DNA of 64,000 nt from Perkinsus marinus ATCC 50983 (GCF_000006405.1 NW_003202922.1:348014-412013); one strand, 5' to 3'. Counted from the stretch's first letter, positions 44,733 through 59,257 are shown. A program made the numbers and translations. Notes: generated from the letters alone by a model not told the origin.

Positions 44733-46730
44733 TTAGTACGGGCTGGCTCGCGAAGGACCACCATACGAGCCACCATAACGAGGTGGTTGCGAGGTATTAT
44801 CTACACGAACAGGCACCCCCGTACAGTCCTCTGCTATTCCCACTGCCCTACATCCTCCCATTGGGGGCCGTCGCTGCTCTTGACGTTGATACCCCATACC
44901 ACCGTAGCCGCCACCCTGCTGCATACCATACCTGAGGTCAGCCTAATAGACCCATGAAAGATCACCAAGCACCTCACCCCTGCTGTTGTGGTGGAGGCAT
45001 CCCATACTGTGGCTGCTGGTACATACCCATCGGTCGTTGCTGCTGTTGCTGCTGGAAATAGGCATTGGATGCCGCCCTGCTAGCTTGCATCGTAGCTTGG
45101 TAACTACTGCTGACCAAATCGACGGTCATGACTAATACCACACCATGCCCTACTCGTCTGACCCTCTATTAAACCGTCCATGATCGCCATATCCACCGCC
45201 ACTGCCGTACTCATTATACCCGCCGAACGACTGTCGTGGAGCCTCCCTCGTTGTGTGCTTCACATCAACCTGTCGACATTACTCCTACAAACTTTCCCCT
45301 CTAAAGCTATTACCCATTTTCCATCGATGACGTTGTTGGCCGAGTTGCTGATAGCGGCCTCAGCAGCAGCCAGATCCTCGTATGTGATGTAGCCGAAGCC
45401 CCTAGACTGGCCTGTCATCCTATCAGTACTGAAACCACCAAGGAAATGATGAATCAATGGAGGAGTTCCTATTAAGCCTACATCACTGTACAGTCGACCA
45501 AGTTGCCATACTGGATGAAGAAATCTCTAAGTACATCTGAACCAACAAGCTGCAATCCGAACAACACCGCTACGACCTACCACTGGTGACCTCACGTGGA
45601 AGGCCGCCCACGAACAGTTTATTAGGGTTCTGGTCTCGATGACCTCCCTTGCCCTTCCTGAAGAGAGTGACCAGTCATAGTCTTAAGGCACGCATCACAA
45701 CCAACCCTGAGCTGTAGTCATCATAGCTCCTCGGTGCTCCACTTCCCTTCCCTGAAAGCCATACCACTCCATACACACTTCACGAGTCCCATGCCCTACC
45801 TGCTGACCGCCTCTCATTGGCCGTAGAAGTACCATCATCATTGATAGATCGTCGAACCTCCACAGTCTTCCCCATAATCACATGAGGAGCTGCAGCCACA
45901 CACCCCTGATCGAGAATCCCATAACCTCGCCAACCATGCTGACATCCTTACTAGCATCTGCTCTTTAGTCTCAAACGTGACGAAGCCAAAGCCCCGACTC
46001 CGGCCCGTGAACCGGTCCATCATCACCACTGAGTCCTCTACTGGCCCGAACTGGCTGAAGTACTCATCCAACGCGGGCTTGTCAGCTTCCCGAGGGAGAC
46101 CCCCGACGAAAACCTAACCAGATAGATAGCAACAGTAATGAACCAAGTCAAGTAGGAAGGACCTTCTTAGTATCATCCCCTCTCCTAGGTGGTCCATCAT
46201 AACGAGGAGCTACTGGTGCTGGGTTGTGTCCCATTGGAGGTGCCGACGTGAGCTCCTGCTGAATAGCTGCTGCCGATGCAACGGCAGTAGCAGCCGCTAC
46301 GTCCATAGGCGATGCTGGGGGCTCCTGTCGAGGGGTAGCTGGCGGTAAAGGAACTGGAACAGCCTACCACATCACGACTCCAAGAGGGACACTGTCACCG
46401 ACTCGGGAACTCACCTGTGGCTTCTCCTCTGCTGCTCCCTCAATGGAGTTCTCCACCGGTGTCTCCTCAGTAGTCGGAGCAGTTCCCTCCGGTGCGGTAG
46501 GAGTAGCAGCCTCCGATGCTTCCGTGCTAGGCTCAGCCGGGATCGCCTCCGTCGGTGCTTCTACTGGTGTAGCTCCAGCGGCCGGGGCAGCCTCTGGGGT
46601 TGCCTCGGCTGGGCTTTCACTACTCGGCTCTGCCACAGGAGCATCAGCCACTGGCGCCCTGAAGACCACAATCCTTGGAAAAGCTATGAGACTTTTCCTA
46701 CTCAGTGGTAGCGGATGATTGCTGGTCCAT
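44733..46730 (-). CDS. tandem-RRM RNA-binding protein, paralogue C, with Ala/Pro/Glu-rich N-terminus
   Basis: The start at 46728-46730 (MDQQSSATTE) joins across a 43-nt intron to an acidic Ala/Pro/Glu/Thr repeat-like head (PVAEPSSESPAEATPEAAPA). RRM1 (about 45960-46110): VFVGGLPREADKPALDEYF, DRFTGRSRGFGFVTFE, then VEVRRS. RRM2 (about 45290-45620): LFVGGLPRE, DRMTGQSRGFGYITYE, AAEAAISNSANNVIDGKWV, then VDVKHT. The C-terminus is Gly/Tyr/Gln-rich and ends GGPSRASPY-stop, like paralogue B. It is the third member of a same-strand cluster, implying local gene duplication. RNA processing or translational control is the family role. The acidic head is specific to this copy. Confidence 0.88.
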
Positions 46731-47664
46731 AACGGGAATAAAAAGGGGGAGGTTGATAACCGGCTTGGTGAACTACGAGGATGCATATCGATCAGCTTCC
46801 CAGCAACACAACGACTATGGACGATCGAGACTGATGGCATGAGCTACGACGACATGTACGAACGCCCAATGGCTCAAGAACGTATCCCCGCAAGGGCTCC
46901 AACTGGACCTATTCTGTATCTTCCATACTGAGCCACAAGATACCCCCCTCCCCGGTGTACGAAGCCTGCCCTCGTATGAGCAATGCATCACTTCACTGTC
47001 GAAGCTACCTGTGAGGGGTGCGGTCAGGTTCCTTAACGTAGGCTGGTTGGGCTTCACCGGCAATACTGATTTAATATTACCAAGTCGGATTACTACCAGT
47101 ACGGTCGATGTATGCCCCACCCTCTGGGGTCTAGCGACCTACGGCTCTACCAATTTCTGTGGGAGCGCTTGTCAAAAGGGCCCAGTGACCAGTAGCCTCG
47201 GGGAGTTCACCTACGACCACGTGAATCTGCGATAGAGACGGACCTACTTAGGCTGGGAGGGCGACCTGATGGTGCTGACGATCTGAGAATGGAGTGGTAC
47301 TTATTTAGGCTACCCACTATGCAGGTGGTCGAATGCAGCCCTGCCCACCCCACCTCCGCCAACACGGCTTGGTACCCGATACCCGAGGATAGTGCTCATA
47401 TACAGAACGCTTCACCATCCATCCCTCCATCGCTCTCAGTAACCAGCAACAATCGGATGAGCCTCATGAGCTTCGCTCCGCCCAGATGAAAAATTGCACG
47501 AAAAGTGCAGCAAAAGTCCGCACGAAAAATTGTAAAAGCGCGTCTCCCGAGTTGAGGGACGGGAAGTCGCGGCGTAGGGATGGATGTGATGCTGGTGCTG
47601 CTGCAGTTGTTGTCTCTACTCACGACTACTTGACTTCTCTTCATCGGGGATTGTACAATCATCG
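46731..47664. other. intergenic or weakly coding region
   Basis: Short plus-strand ORFs (SYDDMYERPMAQERIPARAP near 46840; GWLGFTGNTDLILPSRITT near 47040) could be exons of an unidentified gene but cannot be joined. The complement of AGCGGAGCGAAGC (12 of 13 bases) is at 47470-47481. Confidence 0.35.
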
Positions 47665-49973
47665 ATGTCAGCAACGTCGATTCCGGCATCAGCAGACGCA
47701 GGACCTTCGGAGGGGCTGGTGGAGGGTGATATGACCCCACCGACCCTACCTAGGATAGCGGACATTTCTGAGGCCTCTGCATTGGCCGCTCAGTTCGTTA
47801 TAAAGCACCAACAACAACAGCAGGAGGCCGCCGCCGCCGCCGCCAAGAAAGCAACCTCAGCGGCAGAGACCAACAGTGCATCTGCTACTGGCACTACCGT
47901 TGGCAACGACTCTAATTCTCGTGGTTCGGTTGTGGGCGATAACGCCTCGCCCTCTACAGAGGCCCCTTCCTCTACCACTGTTGAGCCAGCTGAGCTGCTG
48001 GATAGCGAACTGTCGTCCTTTGTTGAACGGGTAGCTTTAACTGAGGAGGATCATCATGTTCACAATCACATACTAGGGTCAATATTGTCGGTCGCACGAA
48101 GTAACCTAGATATTGAGGCCACTATAGAGACCTTTGGGTCGGCGGCTAGCAGGCTCTCCGAGAAAAGCAGTGATATCGATGCGACGATAATATGTCGGTT
48201 TGCAGCGTTGAAAAAACGCTTTGGCGCCGCAGGGGACGAGAAGAGTCTGTGTTCAGCAGCCGTTATGGGTTTGGGAAAAGCGATTAGCAAATTTGAAAAG
48301 GAAGCGCCAGGTGTCGGCTTGAGGGTCGTGCAGGTGATATCTTAGGGTTCCCGGAGGAAGATTCAAATCATGTCCGATTTGTGCCATCAGGTTATTCCCT
48401 CTGCCAAGGTTCCGATTGTGGTGCTGTCATGGATAGGGCCCAACGGCAACGTACAGATTGTGGATGTGAGTATCAATAATCAGCTCCCTCTACATAACAC
48501 TGCGGTAAGCTCCCATCACGTGTACCAGGAAGAGCACTGCCTCTTTTTATAGTTACTACGGAACTATGTGGAGATGGACAAACGTGTCCAAATCCTGGCG
48601 CTCTGTGTGAAGGTAGGACCTAGGGTCTGTTACTGTTCCTCAGTGGTGACTCTTCTCAGCGGTGGGCCAAACTATGTGGAATTAGTGACGCTAAGCAGGG
48701 TAACCTCAGTAGCTACAGTTGGACCTTGCTCTGCATATATTTTCTACAAGTAGTCATATTACCATCACTACTGCTAGCTATTCCCCTTGCATAGGTGCGC
48801 TCCAAAGGCGCTATTCTGCCGTCTTTACAGGCAATGGCGGCTAAGAGGCGTCAAGGGGAGCAGGTGAAGCACTATTCGTGTCCTATAAGTGGTCGTGTTT
48901 TTAACGTCGACTTTGTAGACAGATTCGGTAAGCATCATAACCTTCCCAGTGCGGTGAAACGGTACACTCCTTCTCCTCAGAGGCCACTACGGGAGATGAC
49001 GCTTTCAAAGCAGCGGACACCCCACCATCAGAGCTTCTGCGCGATTTTTTCGTGTTCTATGACAGAGACTATAAGTGGGGTTCTGAGGTTAGTGCTGCAG
49101 CGCTTGACGATAGGAGAGGCTTGGTATCGTGATCAGGTGGTGTCCATTCGAGTGGGGGAGAGGCGAAGCATAGATGACTATCTTCATCTGCCGAGGCGGG
49201 ATGCCGAGAGTAACGTTCTTATAGAGGATCCTCTGGACCTCAATCGGAACCTCAATTGTGTGTTGGACTATGAGGGCCGTATACGCCTCCGTCGAGCGTT
49301 TGCACTGTTCGCGGCCAAGGTGGCTGATGCGACGATGGAGGAGTTGTTGGTCCAAGCCAAGACACTAACAAGGATGAGAACGGGGCCAACGGCAGCGGTG
49401 ATGGCAGCGAAGCATGCCCAGAGTGCTACTATGAGTGGTCCCCATGACGCCAGAGGTCATCCGGGTCTTACTGGTCCAACCTTGCAACAGCATACGGCAA
49501 CTGTGTCGTCGCAACCGCAGGCTCGCCCTCGAACAATGGAGTATATGCGGTCGGGCCAAAACACAAGTCCAGAATACCAACCACGGCGAGGCCCAGGGCC
49601 AGGACCCATGGTGCAAGGGCAAATGGGTGCCGCTGGACCAGCAGGGTATAATATGGTGGGTCTCGGAGGACAGGGGGAAATTAGAGCGCCACCTAACCTG
49701 TTGTTGAGCCCTGTGAAGGACGGGCCTGGGGCGACTAGTGGAGTCGAAGGAATTAGAGGCGTAAGGATTCAGCAACAGCAGCAGCAACAGCAAGCGTATA
49801 ACGGTGGGAGTGAAGTGAACAAGGGTGGTCCTTATTATCAGTATGGTCAGCAGCAAAAGGAGGCGAGCGTCGGCGCCGCCGCCGCCGTTCAGAGTTATAT
49901 TATGCCCCCGCTGGGTTACTACTTAGAATTGCAAACTGATGGTCATAATTGGGAGATTGTCGACCGATGGTGA
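47665..49973 (+). CDS. non-canonical poly(A) polymerase/terminal uridylyltransferase-like nucleotidyltransferase
   Basis: The N-terminus is low complexity. The catalytic NTase segment lies at about 48120-48200: IETFGSAASRLSEKSSDID, which has the G-S...D-I-D pattern of the DNA polymerase beta-like superfamily. Next come IPSAKVPIVVLSW and VDVSINNQLPLHNTA, then YVEMDKRVQILALCVK, the palm and central-domain signature of Cid1/TUTase/PAPD proteins. The third Asp is in IVDVSINN. A PAP-associated block follows: NVLIEDPLDLNRNLN and RIRLRRAFALF. The C-terminal tail is Gln/Gly/Pro-rich and ends about 49973. Such enzymes add A or U tails to mRNAs, U6 or small RNAs. Short introns at about 48334-48360 and 48474-48555 join the frames. 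Substrate preference cannot be read from the sequence. Confidence 0.85.
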
Positions 49974-50717
49974 TGACGACTAGCATGTGGGAGAGGAGAT
50001 GACTGCTGCTATTACTACAACTACAACATTACGACGAGGGCTCGTGTTCTCTATGGAGTATTTTTCATCTTCTTCAGCAGCAATCCTGAATGATGAAGTT
50101 ATCTAACTTTTATAGGGAACATTATCGCTATATAGGCCTCGTTAGTGCGACGCTAACTCTCCTCTTTGTGCCGTTGTTAGTGATGATGATGGTATTGCCT
50201 CCTGGCCCTACCTCCTCGCTCACTGATCTTGAAGACCGCCGCAACACGCCTATCTCAATCGTTTGTTGGTCGTCGTCGTCGTCGTGATCTTGGCATCCTT
50301 TTGTAGCTTCTAGTCCCATCTTGCTATTGTGTGTTGCGGTGGCGGCTATCCCAGCTATCATCGTCATATTGCTGATGGCCTTCACTAATCGGCAGTAGAT
50401 GTTGTTGATGTATGACTCGCCCTATCGTCATCATAGTCTATCACTTCTCTTGTTGTGATGCCACAACAAGCGGAGGCCGCCGCCCTCTTGGTATTCCTTT
50501 CTACCTTCACAGCGGCTGCCACCACAGTAGACGATGATGATGGAGATTACGTCATCTATCCATTCAGTGGTCTCGGTGGTGGCTTCACTCTCACGATCTC
50601 ATCACTAAACGTCTTGTGTTGTACCAATGCGAGTGGGGAAGTACATCCTTATGATGCTTCAGTGTAGCCTTCAAGTGTCTTCTTCGACCTACGACTCACA
50701 GGAGCTCTCTCTAGTGC
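49974..50717. other. intergenic, no supported gene
   Basis: Plus ORFs at 50090-50287 and 50455-50667 look hydrophobic or acidic but lack family features. The region probably holds the 3' UTR of the nucleotidyltransferase gene and the promoter of the flippase gene. Confidence 0.4.
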
Positions 50718-53700
50718 ATGGTGAGTGACCTCTTGAGCGAGGCCTCCAACATAGTGATGAGTGTTCAGGCTATGAGCTCTAGCAAGTTTAAACGGAGTCG
50801 GGCGAAAACGCATATTTGCGACATTTGTTGGGGAGATGAAGATGAGTGTCTCTGTCACAAGTCGGCTGAGGAGCGCCAGGCCCATGTCGCAAGCTTGCAT
50901 TCGATTGTGAGTGGTAAGGTTTCGATGAAAAAGACTAAGACAAGTAGCGTACTGGGCGCGGCGGCTACTACCACTGAAAGCAGCGCTAATGAGGTCATCG
51001 AAACAGCTATACGGTGCATCACCCATGATCGAGATGCTTCTAATGTCGATTGGAGTAACTTCATAAGAACCTCCAAGTACACGCCGCTAACCTTCCTACC
51101 ACTCAACCTGTGGTATCAATTTCACCTCTTTGCGAACATCTATTTCCTCGCCGCGGCAGCTCTACAGTGCATACCATCAATCAGCGACTCTGGAGGCCAG
51201 CCCTTGTTGCTCCTACCACTCATCTTCGTCTTGGCTGTGGCCGCCATGCGAGATCTGGCTGAGGACATACAGCGACACAAAAGTGACAATAAGGAAAACG
51301 GCAGGAAAGTCATTCGTGTTATGCAGCAGCCAGACGCTCTTGGCATGTACACAGAGGAGGTCACTTGGGCTGACCTTGGCCTTGGCGATATCGTCAAGGT
51401 CAAACGGGGTGAGGGGTTCCCCGCTGACTTAGTGATGCTGAGCTCTGAGGACGAATCGGGAATGGCTTACGTTGAGACCATGAATCTTGATGGGGAGACC
51501 AACCTCAAGCCTAAGATGTGCAATGTGGACCTTATGAACGACATTAACGATGAAAAAGATGCTGCTAACTTCATGGCTGCTCTCACCTACGAGAGGCCCA
51601 ACACTAATCTGTATAAATTCGATGGCGAGATGACGACCAAGGGGAAGACGTACCCGCTGACTGTAGATCAGTTCTTGCTAAGGGGCTCGACCTTACAGAC
51701 TACTGCTTATATATACGGCATTGTGGTCTACTGTGGTGATCAAACTAGGATCTTCAGGAACTCTGCCGACACGGGTACTTGGTAGCTTTCAGACTGTTAC
51801 GAATTGCCGGTGGTGTAGGTACTGGTCGCGACAAGTTGACGAAGCTGATGGCAACCTATAACCACCACGTTATTACACTCTTCATCCTGCAAGCTCTAAT
51901 CTGTATAACCGCCGCAGTCGCCAATGCTGTCTATACCACTACTGAGGACGACTGGTGCCGTGCCCTTCACCGAGAAGGCCAGTTGAGTGGCTCTATCAGG
52001 TATCTCGATGTCAACGCCCACGAGGGTAAGGATGGTGGGGAAGTGGCCCTCGATGCGTTGAAGGTTGTTGGCACTCTTCTACTACAGTTCACTTACTTCG
52101 TCCCCATATCACTACTGGTAATAGGCTTCCTCCTTGTTTCTGACTGGATTCTCTTGGCGCTCTCAGGTGACGTTGGAAATTGTCAAGTTCTTCCAAGCCA
52201 AGTTCATTAACGAGGACAAGAACATGGTCTCTGGAGGCAAGCACGCCCTTTATCAACACTGGGGCTCTGCCCCTTACCTCAGGTCTGGGGGCAACAGCCA
52301 ATAGCTCAACACTAGGAGAAGAGTTGGGTTCGGTTACTCACATTTTCAGCGACAAGACTGGCACTTTGACGCAGAATCTCATGTTGTTCACGAGTAATAC
52401 CGTTTCTACCTACCCCTGGACATGTATGACCATCTAGGTGCGTGTGCTATCGGCACTGGCGGCTCGGAGTCACCGCTTCTAGTGCGGCAGTCACAACAAC
52501 AGGGAGAGCCTATGGGAGATACCAAACCACGTAGGCCCCTACAGTTTCTAGGCACCTATCGGGCTCGGCAGATGCCGCACCCCGTGACCATCATGTTGGC
52601 ACTGATTTCGACATAGACCTTTTCAAGAGGATCGCACATTCTAGCTCTGGTGTAGTGCGGCAGAGGTGAGCTATAGCCACAGTAGAGGATGAATGGAAAC
52701 TCCCTTCTGGCCAGGTTCGTGGACTTCCTTATTTGCCTGTCTGTGTGCCACTCTGTGTTGATAAAGGCTGATGATGATGACGAGGAGCAAGAGGAGGAGG
52801 AGGCGTCTGGACGAGGAGCTGTAGACGGTGCTCATGTCCATTCTGATAAGCTGTACTCGGGACCTCATCACTGTTCGGTTCGTTGGATATTATTGTTACC
52901 TAGATACGATGCCTCTTCCCCGGACGAGTTGGCCCTAGTGGCCGGGGCACGCGAGTTGGGCATGGAGTTTGCAGAGCGACCCACTGTGAACAGTGTTAGA
53001 GTCAACCTTAAAACCGACTTCGCCAAAGAAGTAGTTCTAATCTCGTTTCCCGTTCCCGTGACGAGCCTTTTTCAGTTGATGGGAGTCGACGCCAACTACC
53101 TGGATTTCGAGCTCCTAGAAGTCATAGAGTTTGACAACGACCGAAAACGCATGAGTGTCCTCGTGAAGGAGAAGGAGCCGGCCAATAAGTATCATTACGT
53201 GATACCATAACTCTCCCTAATTTGTTTGATCACAGTCCCCATGCTGCGGATCGTCGCCATGTCCAAGACCGGGTAGCGGCCAAGCCTCTCGGGCAGAAAG
53301 TTAGAGAGGTAGACTGGGCATGGCCTCGATTGGAATATGCTATGATTGTCTCCTCAGAGTTGCCCTCATCCGCGCACTCTCCTCCTCATCAAGGGCGCGG
53401 ACTCCTCTATGCTGGATGTCGCAGTGCCGCTCTCGAAACACGAAGGTACTTCCCGCTCGGGGTTTGTGGTCCTCACTATGTGGCAGATGCTGAGCTTTCG
53501 GAGACGTTGGGCACTCTAGCGGCTAATGGTTTGCGGACCTTGGTCTATGGTGCGAGGGATCTCACAGAAGATCAAGACTTCGTTATCAAGTCGGTGGAGT
53601 CCGCGAGGGCCCTCAGGAATCGACTCGCTGTAGGTGGCGAGAGTCCTACTCTGCAGCTCGAGGCAAGATAGGGGATGATAAGAAGAAGGCCGTACATGAG

Positions 53701-56181
53701 TGCATGTTGAGGATGGAAACCAACGTGGAGTTGGTGGGCAGTACTGGTATAGAGGACAAGCTGCAGGTAAGTGGTCGAGGAGGTAGGGGTGAAGGACCTG
53801 TGCTGTGGTCAGGACCAAGTGCCTGAGGTCATAAAGGAACTGCACTCCGCGGGCATAAAACTGTGGGTGCTCACTGGTGACAAGATAGAGACGGCTATCA
53901 ACATTGGGTGGGGTCCTGATGGTGACCGCGACCAATGACGATCCTCCGCCAGATACAGCAGCAACCTCCTCACAAACGATGTCTACAATCAGATTATTGA
54001 TTCTACCTCTACTAGGGACATCAGCGCGGCCTTGTGCGCTCTTAGCAATCTCATTGACTCTAAGTTGACCACACGAGCCGCCACTCTGGATTGGGACAAC
54101 GAGGCGGAGGCTAAGTTGGAGAAGGAGGGGTATATCGCCCATTCTGAAGTGGACCCGGAGGACGTCGCCCTTGATGAAGTGGAGGACGAGGAGGACGTCG
54201 CCCTTGATGAAGTGGAGGACGAGAGGACGTCATGGCTAGAGAGGAACCGGAAATGGCGAGTTTCCGGCAAGTGGCCATCACGGTGTCAGGGGATGCCTTG
54301 GCGGTTATTCTGAGGCATAGGTAGGACACGATGTTGAGGAGGAGAAGGTTGGCTATTGGAAAGTTTCTTAGAGTTTTGCGACTCAAGTTTTTCCGTCTAG
54401 CGCTCACACACTGTGTCACCGTTATAGCCTGTCGAGTGTCACCAAAGCAGAAGGCGGATGTTGTGAAGTATCCCTGCCCAGTGTATCAGCTAGAGGCTCG
54501 TATGCTCCTCATCTCAGGTGGAGTGGAAGCTACCTGCCAGCCAACACTATGTTATCGATCGGGGATGGGGCCAACGACGTGGGCATGATTGTCGTTGCGG
54601 ACGTTGGAGTAAGGGTGCAAGGAATCTTTATAGTGAGTAGCAGGATATCTTGCATCAGGTCGGTCTCAACGGCAAAGAGGGAGCTCAGGCGGCCCGCTCA
54701 GCTGACTACGCAATACCAGAGTTCAGATTCCTCCGGCGCCTCCTTTTCCTGCATGGTCGGGAGGCGGTACGGAAGAACTCAATTTTCGTCTACTACACGG
54801 TTTACAAGAACGTTGCATTCTCTTTGCCCACCTTCTTATTGGGCTTCTATTCCTTCTTCTCGGGGACTAACCTCTATGACCCCATCCTCAAGCAAGTGTA
54901 TAACGTCCTCTACACGGTCTTCCCAGTGCTTCTTCACGGCGTCTTCGATCGAGACATGCCGGTCTCGGTCCTGGCTAGATGCGCCTTCCTGTACAAGTTC
55001 GGTCACCGTACCTTCGGCAACTTCGTCCTTGCTCGTTGGTTATTCGGGGCCCTCTGGACGGCTCTATGGTGCCTGATTCCTCCACTGTTGGTGCTCTATC
55101 CTGAGTCCTACCATTGGGACGGCAATACGAGCCCTTCTGACCACCAGGTTGGTCTGCTGGTCTTCTTCGCCATGGTCCTTATATGCAACATCACCATGTA
55201 TAAGTTCACTAACGTGTGGTTTTGGTTCATCCATGGTGGCATATGGTTTGGCATATTCCTCTTCCTCATCTGCTGGGCTGCTGGCTCTGTAAGTTTTCCC
55301 CGTCTACCACTCGACGACCGGATCCAACTCGTGCAGTGTTGGGATATATATTCGCTCCTCTCGACTGAGCTGGGGAGTCTACACATCACTTTGGGTAGAA
55401 ATGTACAGAAACCAGCAAAAACTCCTCGAAATTTTCTCAGAACTTTCATATTGTAACCAACACATGCAGTTGACCATGTGCATATTCTCCCACAGTGAGC
55501 TCCTGTTTAAGGCCTGCACCCCGACTTTTCAGATATTCGGTGACCGGTTCGACGGCTCCTTCCTGAACACCCTCCTCACCCCTCCCGCCATCGGCTCTCT
55601 TATGCTCAGTTGTGGTGAGTCTTTATAGTGCATCGTTTTCTTCCGAGGTTCCATGTATAGGAATGAGCCTGATGCCTCTGGTCCTCCAACACCAGTACTA
55701 CGGTCTGTTCTTCCCGTCCAACTCTCGCGTGGTCAAGGAACGCTTGCAGCTCGGGGTAAGATGATCAGCACTTGCCGTGGCAGTGTGTTATTCGCAGGCG
55801 CGGAAATTGGTCGCTGTGAAAAAGGATGAGGAGCAGCCAGAGTGGCAACCCGGTGGTCGCGAGGGCCCGAGAGGCAGCAGGGGCAGCCTCCTCCGCAAGA
55901 CGAGGACCAGGAAGTCGCTCATGTACACCTCGATACAGGGAGCGCCGCCGCCGAAAGCGCTACAGTCTATGGGGGGATATGGCTTCACTGAGAATAGCAG
56001 TGTGGACAGGATCGGGAGGTCTGTTGGTCCAACGTTGGTCACGTGTGGAGGCCATCCTCGCCGTAGGTACTCTGTGGTGGAAAGCACCAGCAACCGTCCC
56101 CGTGCTTCACTACGGACAAATCGAGCATCGAAGCGCAACAGCCACCTCGTTACGCTGTCGGCCGGTGGCATTCAGAAGTAG
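50718..56181 (+). CDS. P4-type ATPase (phospholipid flippase)
   Basis: A large multi-exon gene. The first long exon (50718-51785) has the P4 N-terminus: [18 protein letters not shown] and [12 protein letters not shown], then the actuator motif [12 protein letters not shown]. The phosphorylation site [12 protein letters not shown] is at about 52350, [17 protein letters not shown] at about 52908, and the hinge [13 protein letters not shown] at about 54550. [33 protein letters not shown] and [15 protein letters not shown] are P4-specific. These enzymes move aminophospholipids to the cytosolic leaflet. An acidic insert near 54150-54230 carries a tandem 33-bp duplication. Intron 55289-55499 contains a MITE-like element. 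A basic Ser/Arg tail ends at 56181. The start may be a later Met (50757 or 50778), because GTGAGT follows the first ATG. Confidence 0.9.
54155..54222 (+). repeat. 33-bp tandem duplication in the flippase coding sequence
   Basis: Two perfect in-frame copies of a 33-base unit encode [11 protein letters not shown] twice, extending an acidic segment of the P4-ATPase. The same unit partly begins a third time (GAGAGGACGTC). Confidence 0.85.
55336..55497 (-). mobile_element. MITE-like element, copy 5 (inside a flippase intron)
   Basis: Starts GTGTTGGGATATATATTCGC and ends CATGTGCATATTCTCCCACAGT, reverse orientation. It fills most of intron 55289-55499. Its terminal CCCACAGTGAG lies at the 3' splice site. 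The in-frame acceptor is the AG at 55498-55499, directly at or beside the element end. Confidence 0.85.
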
Positions 56182-56332
56182 AAATAGAGTTGTTTGCGGT
56201 GGAGTGCTTCTGCACTCAACTACCTTGTGTATACCATGCTTACGTTCATGCTGTGTAAATAGTGATGTCATCGAACCTTGACATTGTTCTGTGTTATGCG
56301 GGAGGATTCATAAGTAGTCAGTAGCAGTATCC

Positions 56333-57827
<1,495 letters not shown>

Positions 57828-58328
57828 TTGACCAGACCGGCCGATTGGGCGTCATCATTTCTCAGCTTCCCCGCCTCGGACACGCAACTTATACCCTATG
57901 AATTTCTACTCAGTCACCTCATAGTAGTTTGTATAGTTTCCGATATGATGAACATGTTGCGTAGTCGTGGACAGTGCGAAAAGCCATGGGCGCCCACATG
58001 TATAAGTACATGACATATGTTATATTAGCATCAATCGAGTGCTGCGGATAATGATCGCACGTTGCCAGTGAGTCATTCATAATAGCAACCGGTTGGCCCC
58101 CCTGCAAGGTTGCCTGTGACTCGCAACAGAACAGTCTATCGTATACAGAAACACACTGTCACAGGAACATGTCCTATCGGAAGTAGCCAGCGCTTGACGG
58201 CATCATGCTCTCTGTCTCAATATGTATCCTAGGGGCATTCGGACAGCTTATGGATGCAGCCTTGAAGTACGGCAGGTCCAATACTCGTGCCCCTGAAAAT
58301 AACATCAGCAGTGCTGTGCTGCTGACTG
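57828..58328. other. intergenic between convergent genes, no gene seen
   Basis: About 500 bp separate the FtsH-like gene (+) and the uL1 gene (-). No ORF or repeat recognised. Confidence 0.5.
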
Positions 58329-59257
58329 TCAATTACTTTCATCGCCGCCGCCTGATAAAGAGGATATCCCTCCCATCAACTTCGGCAACATGGTAGTGAG
58401 CTTCGCCAATTCTCCTGTCTTCCGGACGACGGCCGCATTATCACCTGCCTCCTTCGGCCTGTTCCGAAGGAGCTCTTTAATCTGCCGTATCACATACCCC
58501 ACGAGAAGGCTGAACGATCTAGTCCGTACGAAGAATCGCATGTTCTCCAGGATCTGGTCATTGGACATGTTAGTCTTTCCGAGGTCCACTCGGATGTGGC
58601 CCTCTCCTTCGGCACGATACTCCACTTGACTGCCCGACTTTGCGTCAATCACAGCCTGCTTCAAATTCTGGACGACAGTACCGTTACGGGCGTTCGGCAT
58701 GAGTCTCTTCGGACCCAAAATCTGTGATAATAGAGATGTCGGAAATAACAGAGTAGAATCTACCTTAGCCAATTTGACAACCTGCGGGATAACCTGCGGA
58801 AGAGCGATGACTTTATCGAACGGAAGCCAGCCACGTTCAATTTTGTTTAGTGGCTCACTGAGACCAGCGTAATCTGCCCCGGCTTCCAGCATCTCCTGAA
58901 ACGACTCATCGAAGAGGTCGACTACGTTCCCCTACACTGGCCATGTAGTCAGGACAAAGGGCCAGGACTCGTATCTCAGTCTGAAGCCCATGAGGCAGCT
59001 GGACGACGCCTCGAACGGACTGCCTCGTCAGGTCCACTCGAATGCTGCAGTCGAGAGTGACGACTTCCTTGCTCGCGAGGGACTCACTCAACATCAAAGG
59101 TGATTCGACTGACGATATCAGTGTCATAGAAAGCTCTGAGGAGCCTCAATGCCTGATACGGAGTGTTCTTGAGAATGATATCCTCAACGTCTCCGCCAGC
59201 CTGTGTAGCATCACTGCTTGAACTTGGCGTCTGATCATCGTCATCATCAGCGGCCAT
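58329..59257 (-). CDS. ribosomal protein uL1, bacterial/organellar type
   Basis: The start at 59255-59257 gives an acidic head (MAADDDDDQTPSSSSD) and ALRLLRAFYDTDI, joined by a 46-nt intron (GTCAGT...GCAAG) in phase 0 to EVVTLDCSIRVDLTR. SVRGVVQLPHGLQTEIRVL and the ADYAGLSE segment follow, then LGPKRLMPNARNGTV, KSGSQVEYRAEGEGHIRVDLGK and NDQILENMRFF. These are the uL1 signatures (VRG...LPHG, LGPxxLMPNxxxGTV, VEYRxxxxGxI). The LMPN form indicates a bacterial-type, probably mitochondrial, L1 rather than cytosolic L10a. It binds 23S-type rRNA at the L1 stalk. The C-terminus is extended (ends SSLSGGGDESN, stop 58329). The acidic N-terminus is not an obvious targeting peptide, so a further upstream exon is possible. 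Confidence 0.88.
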
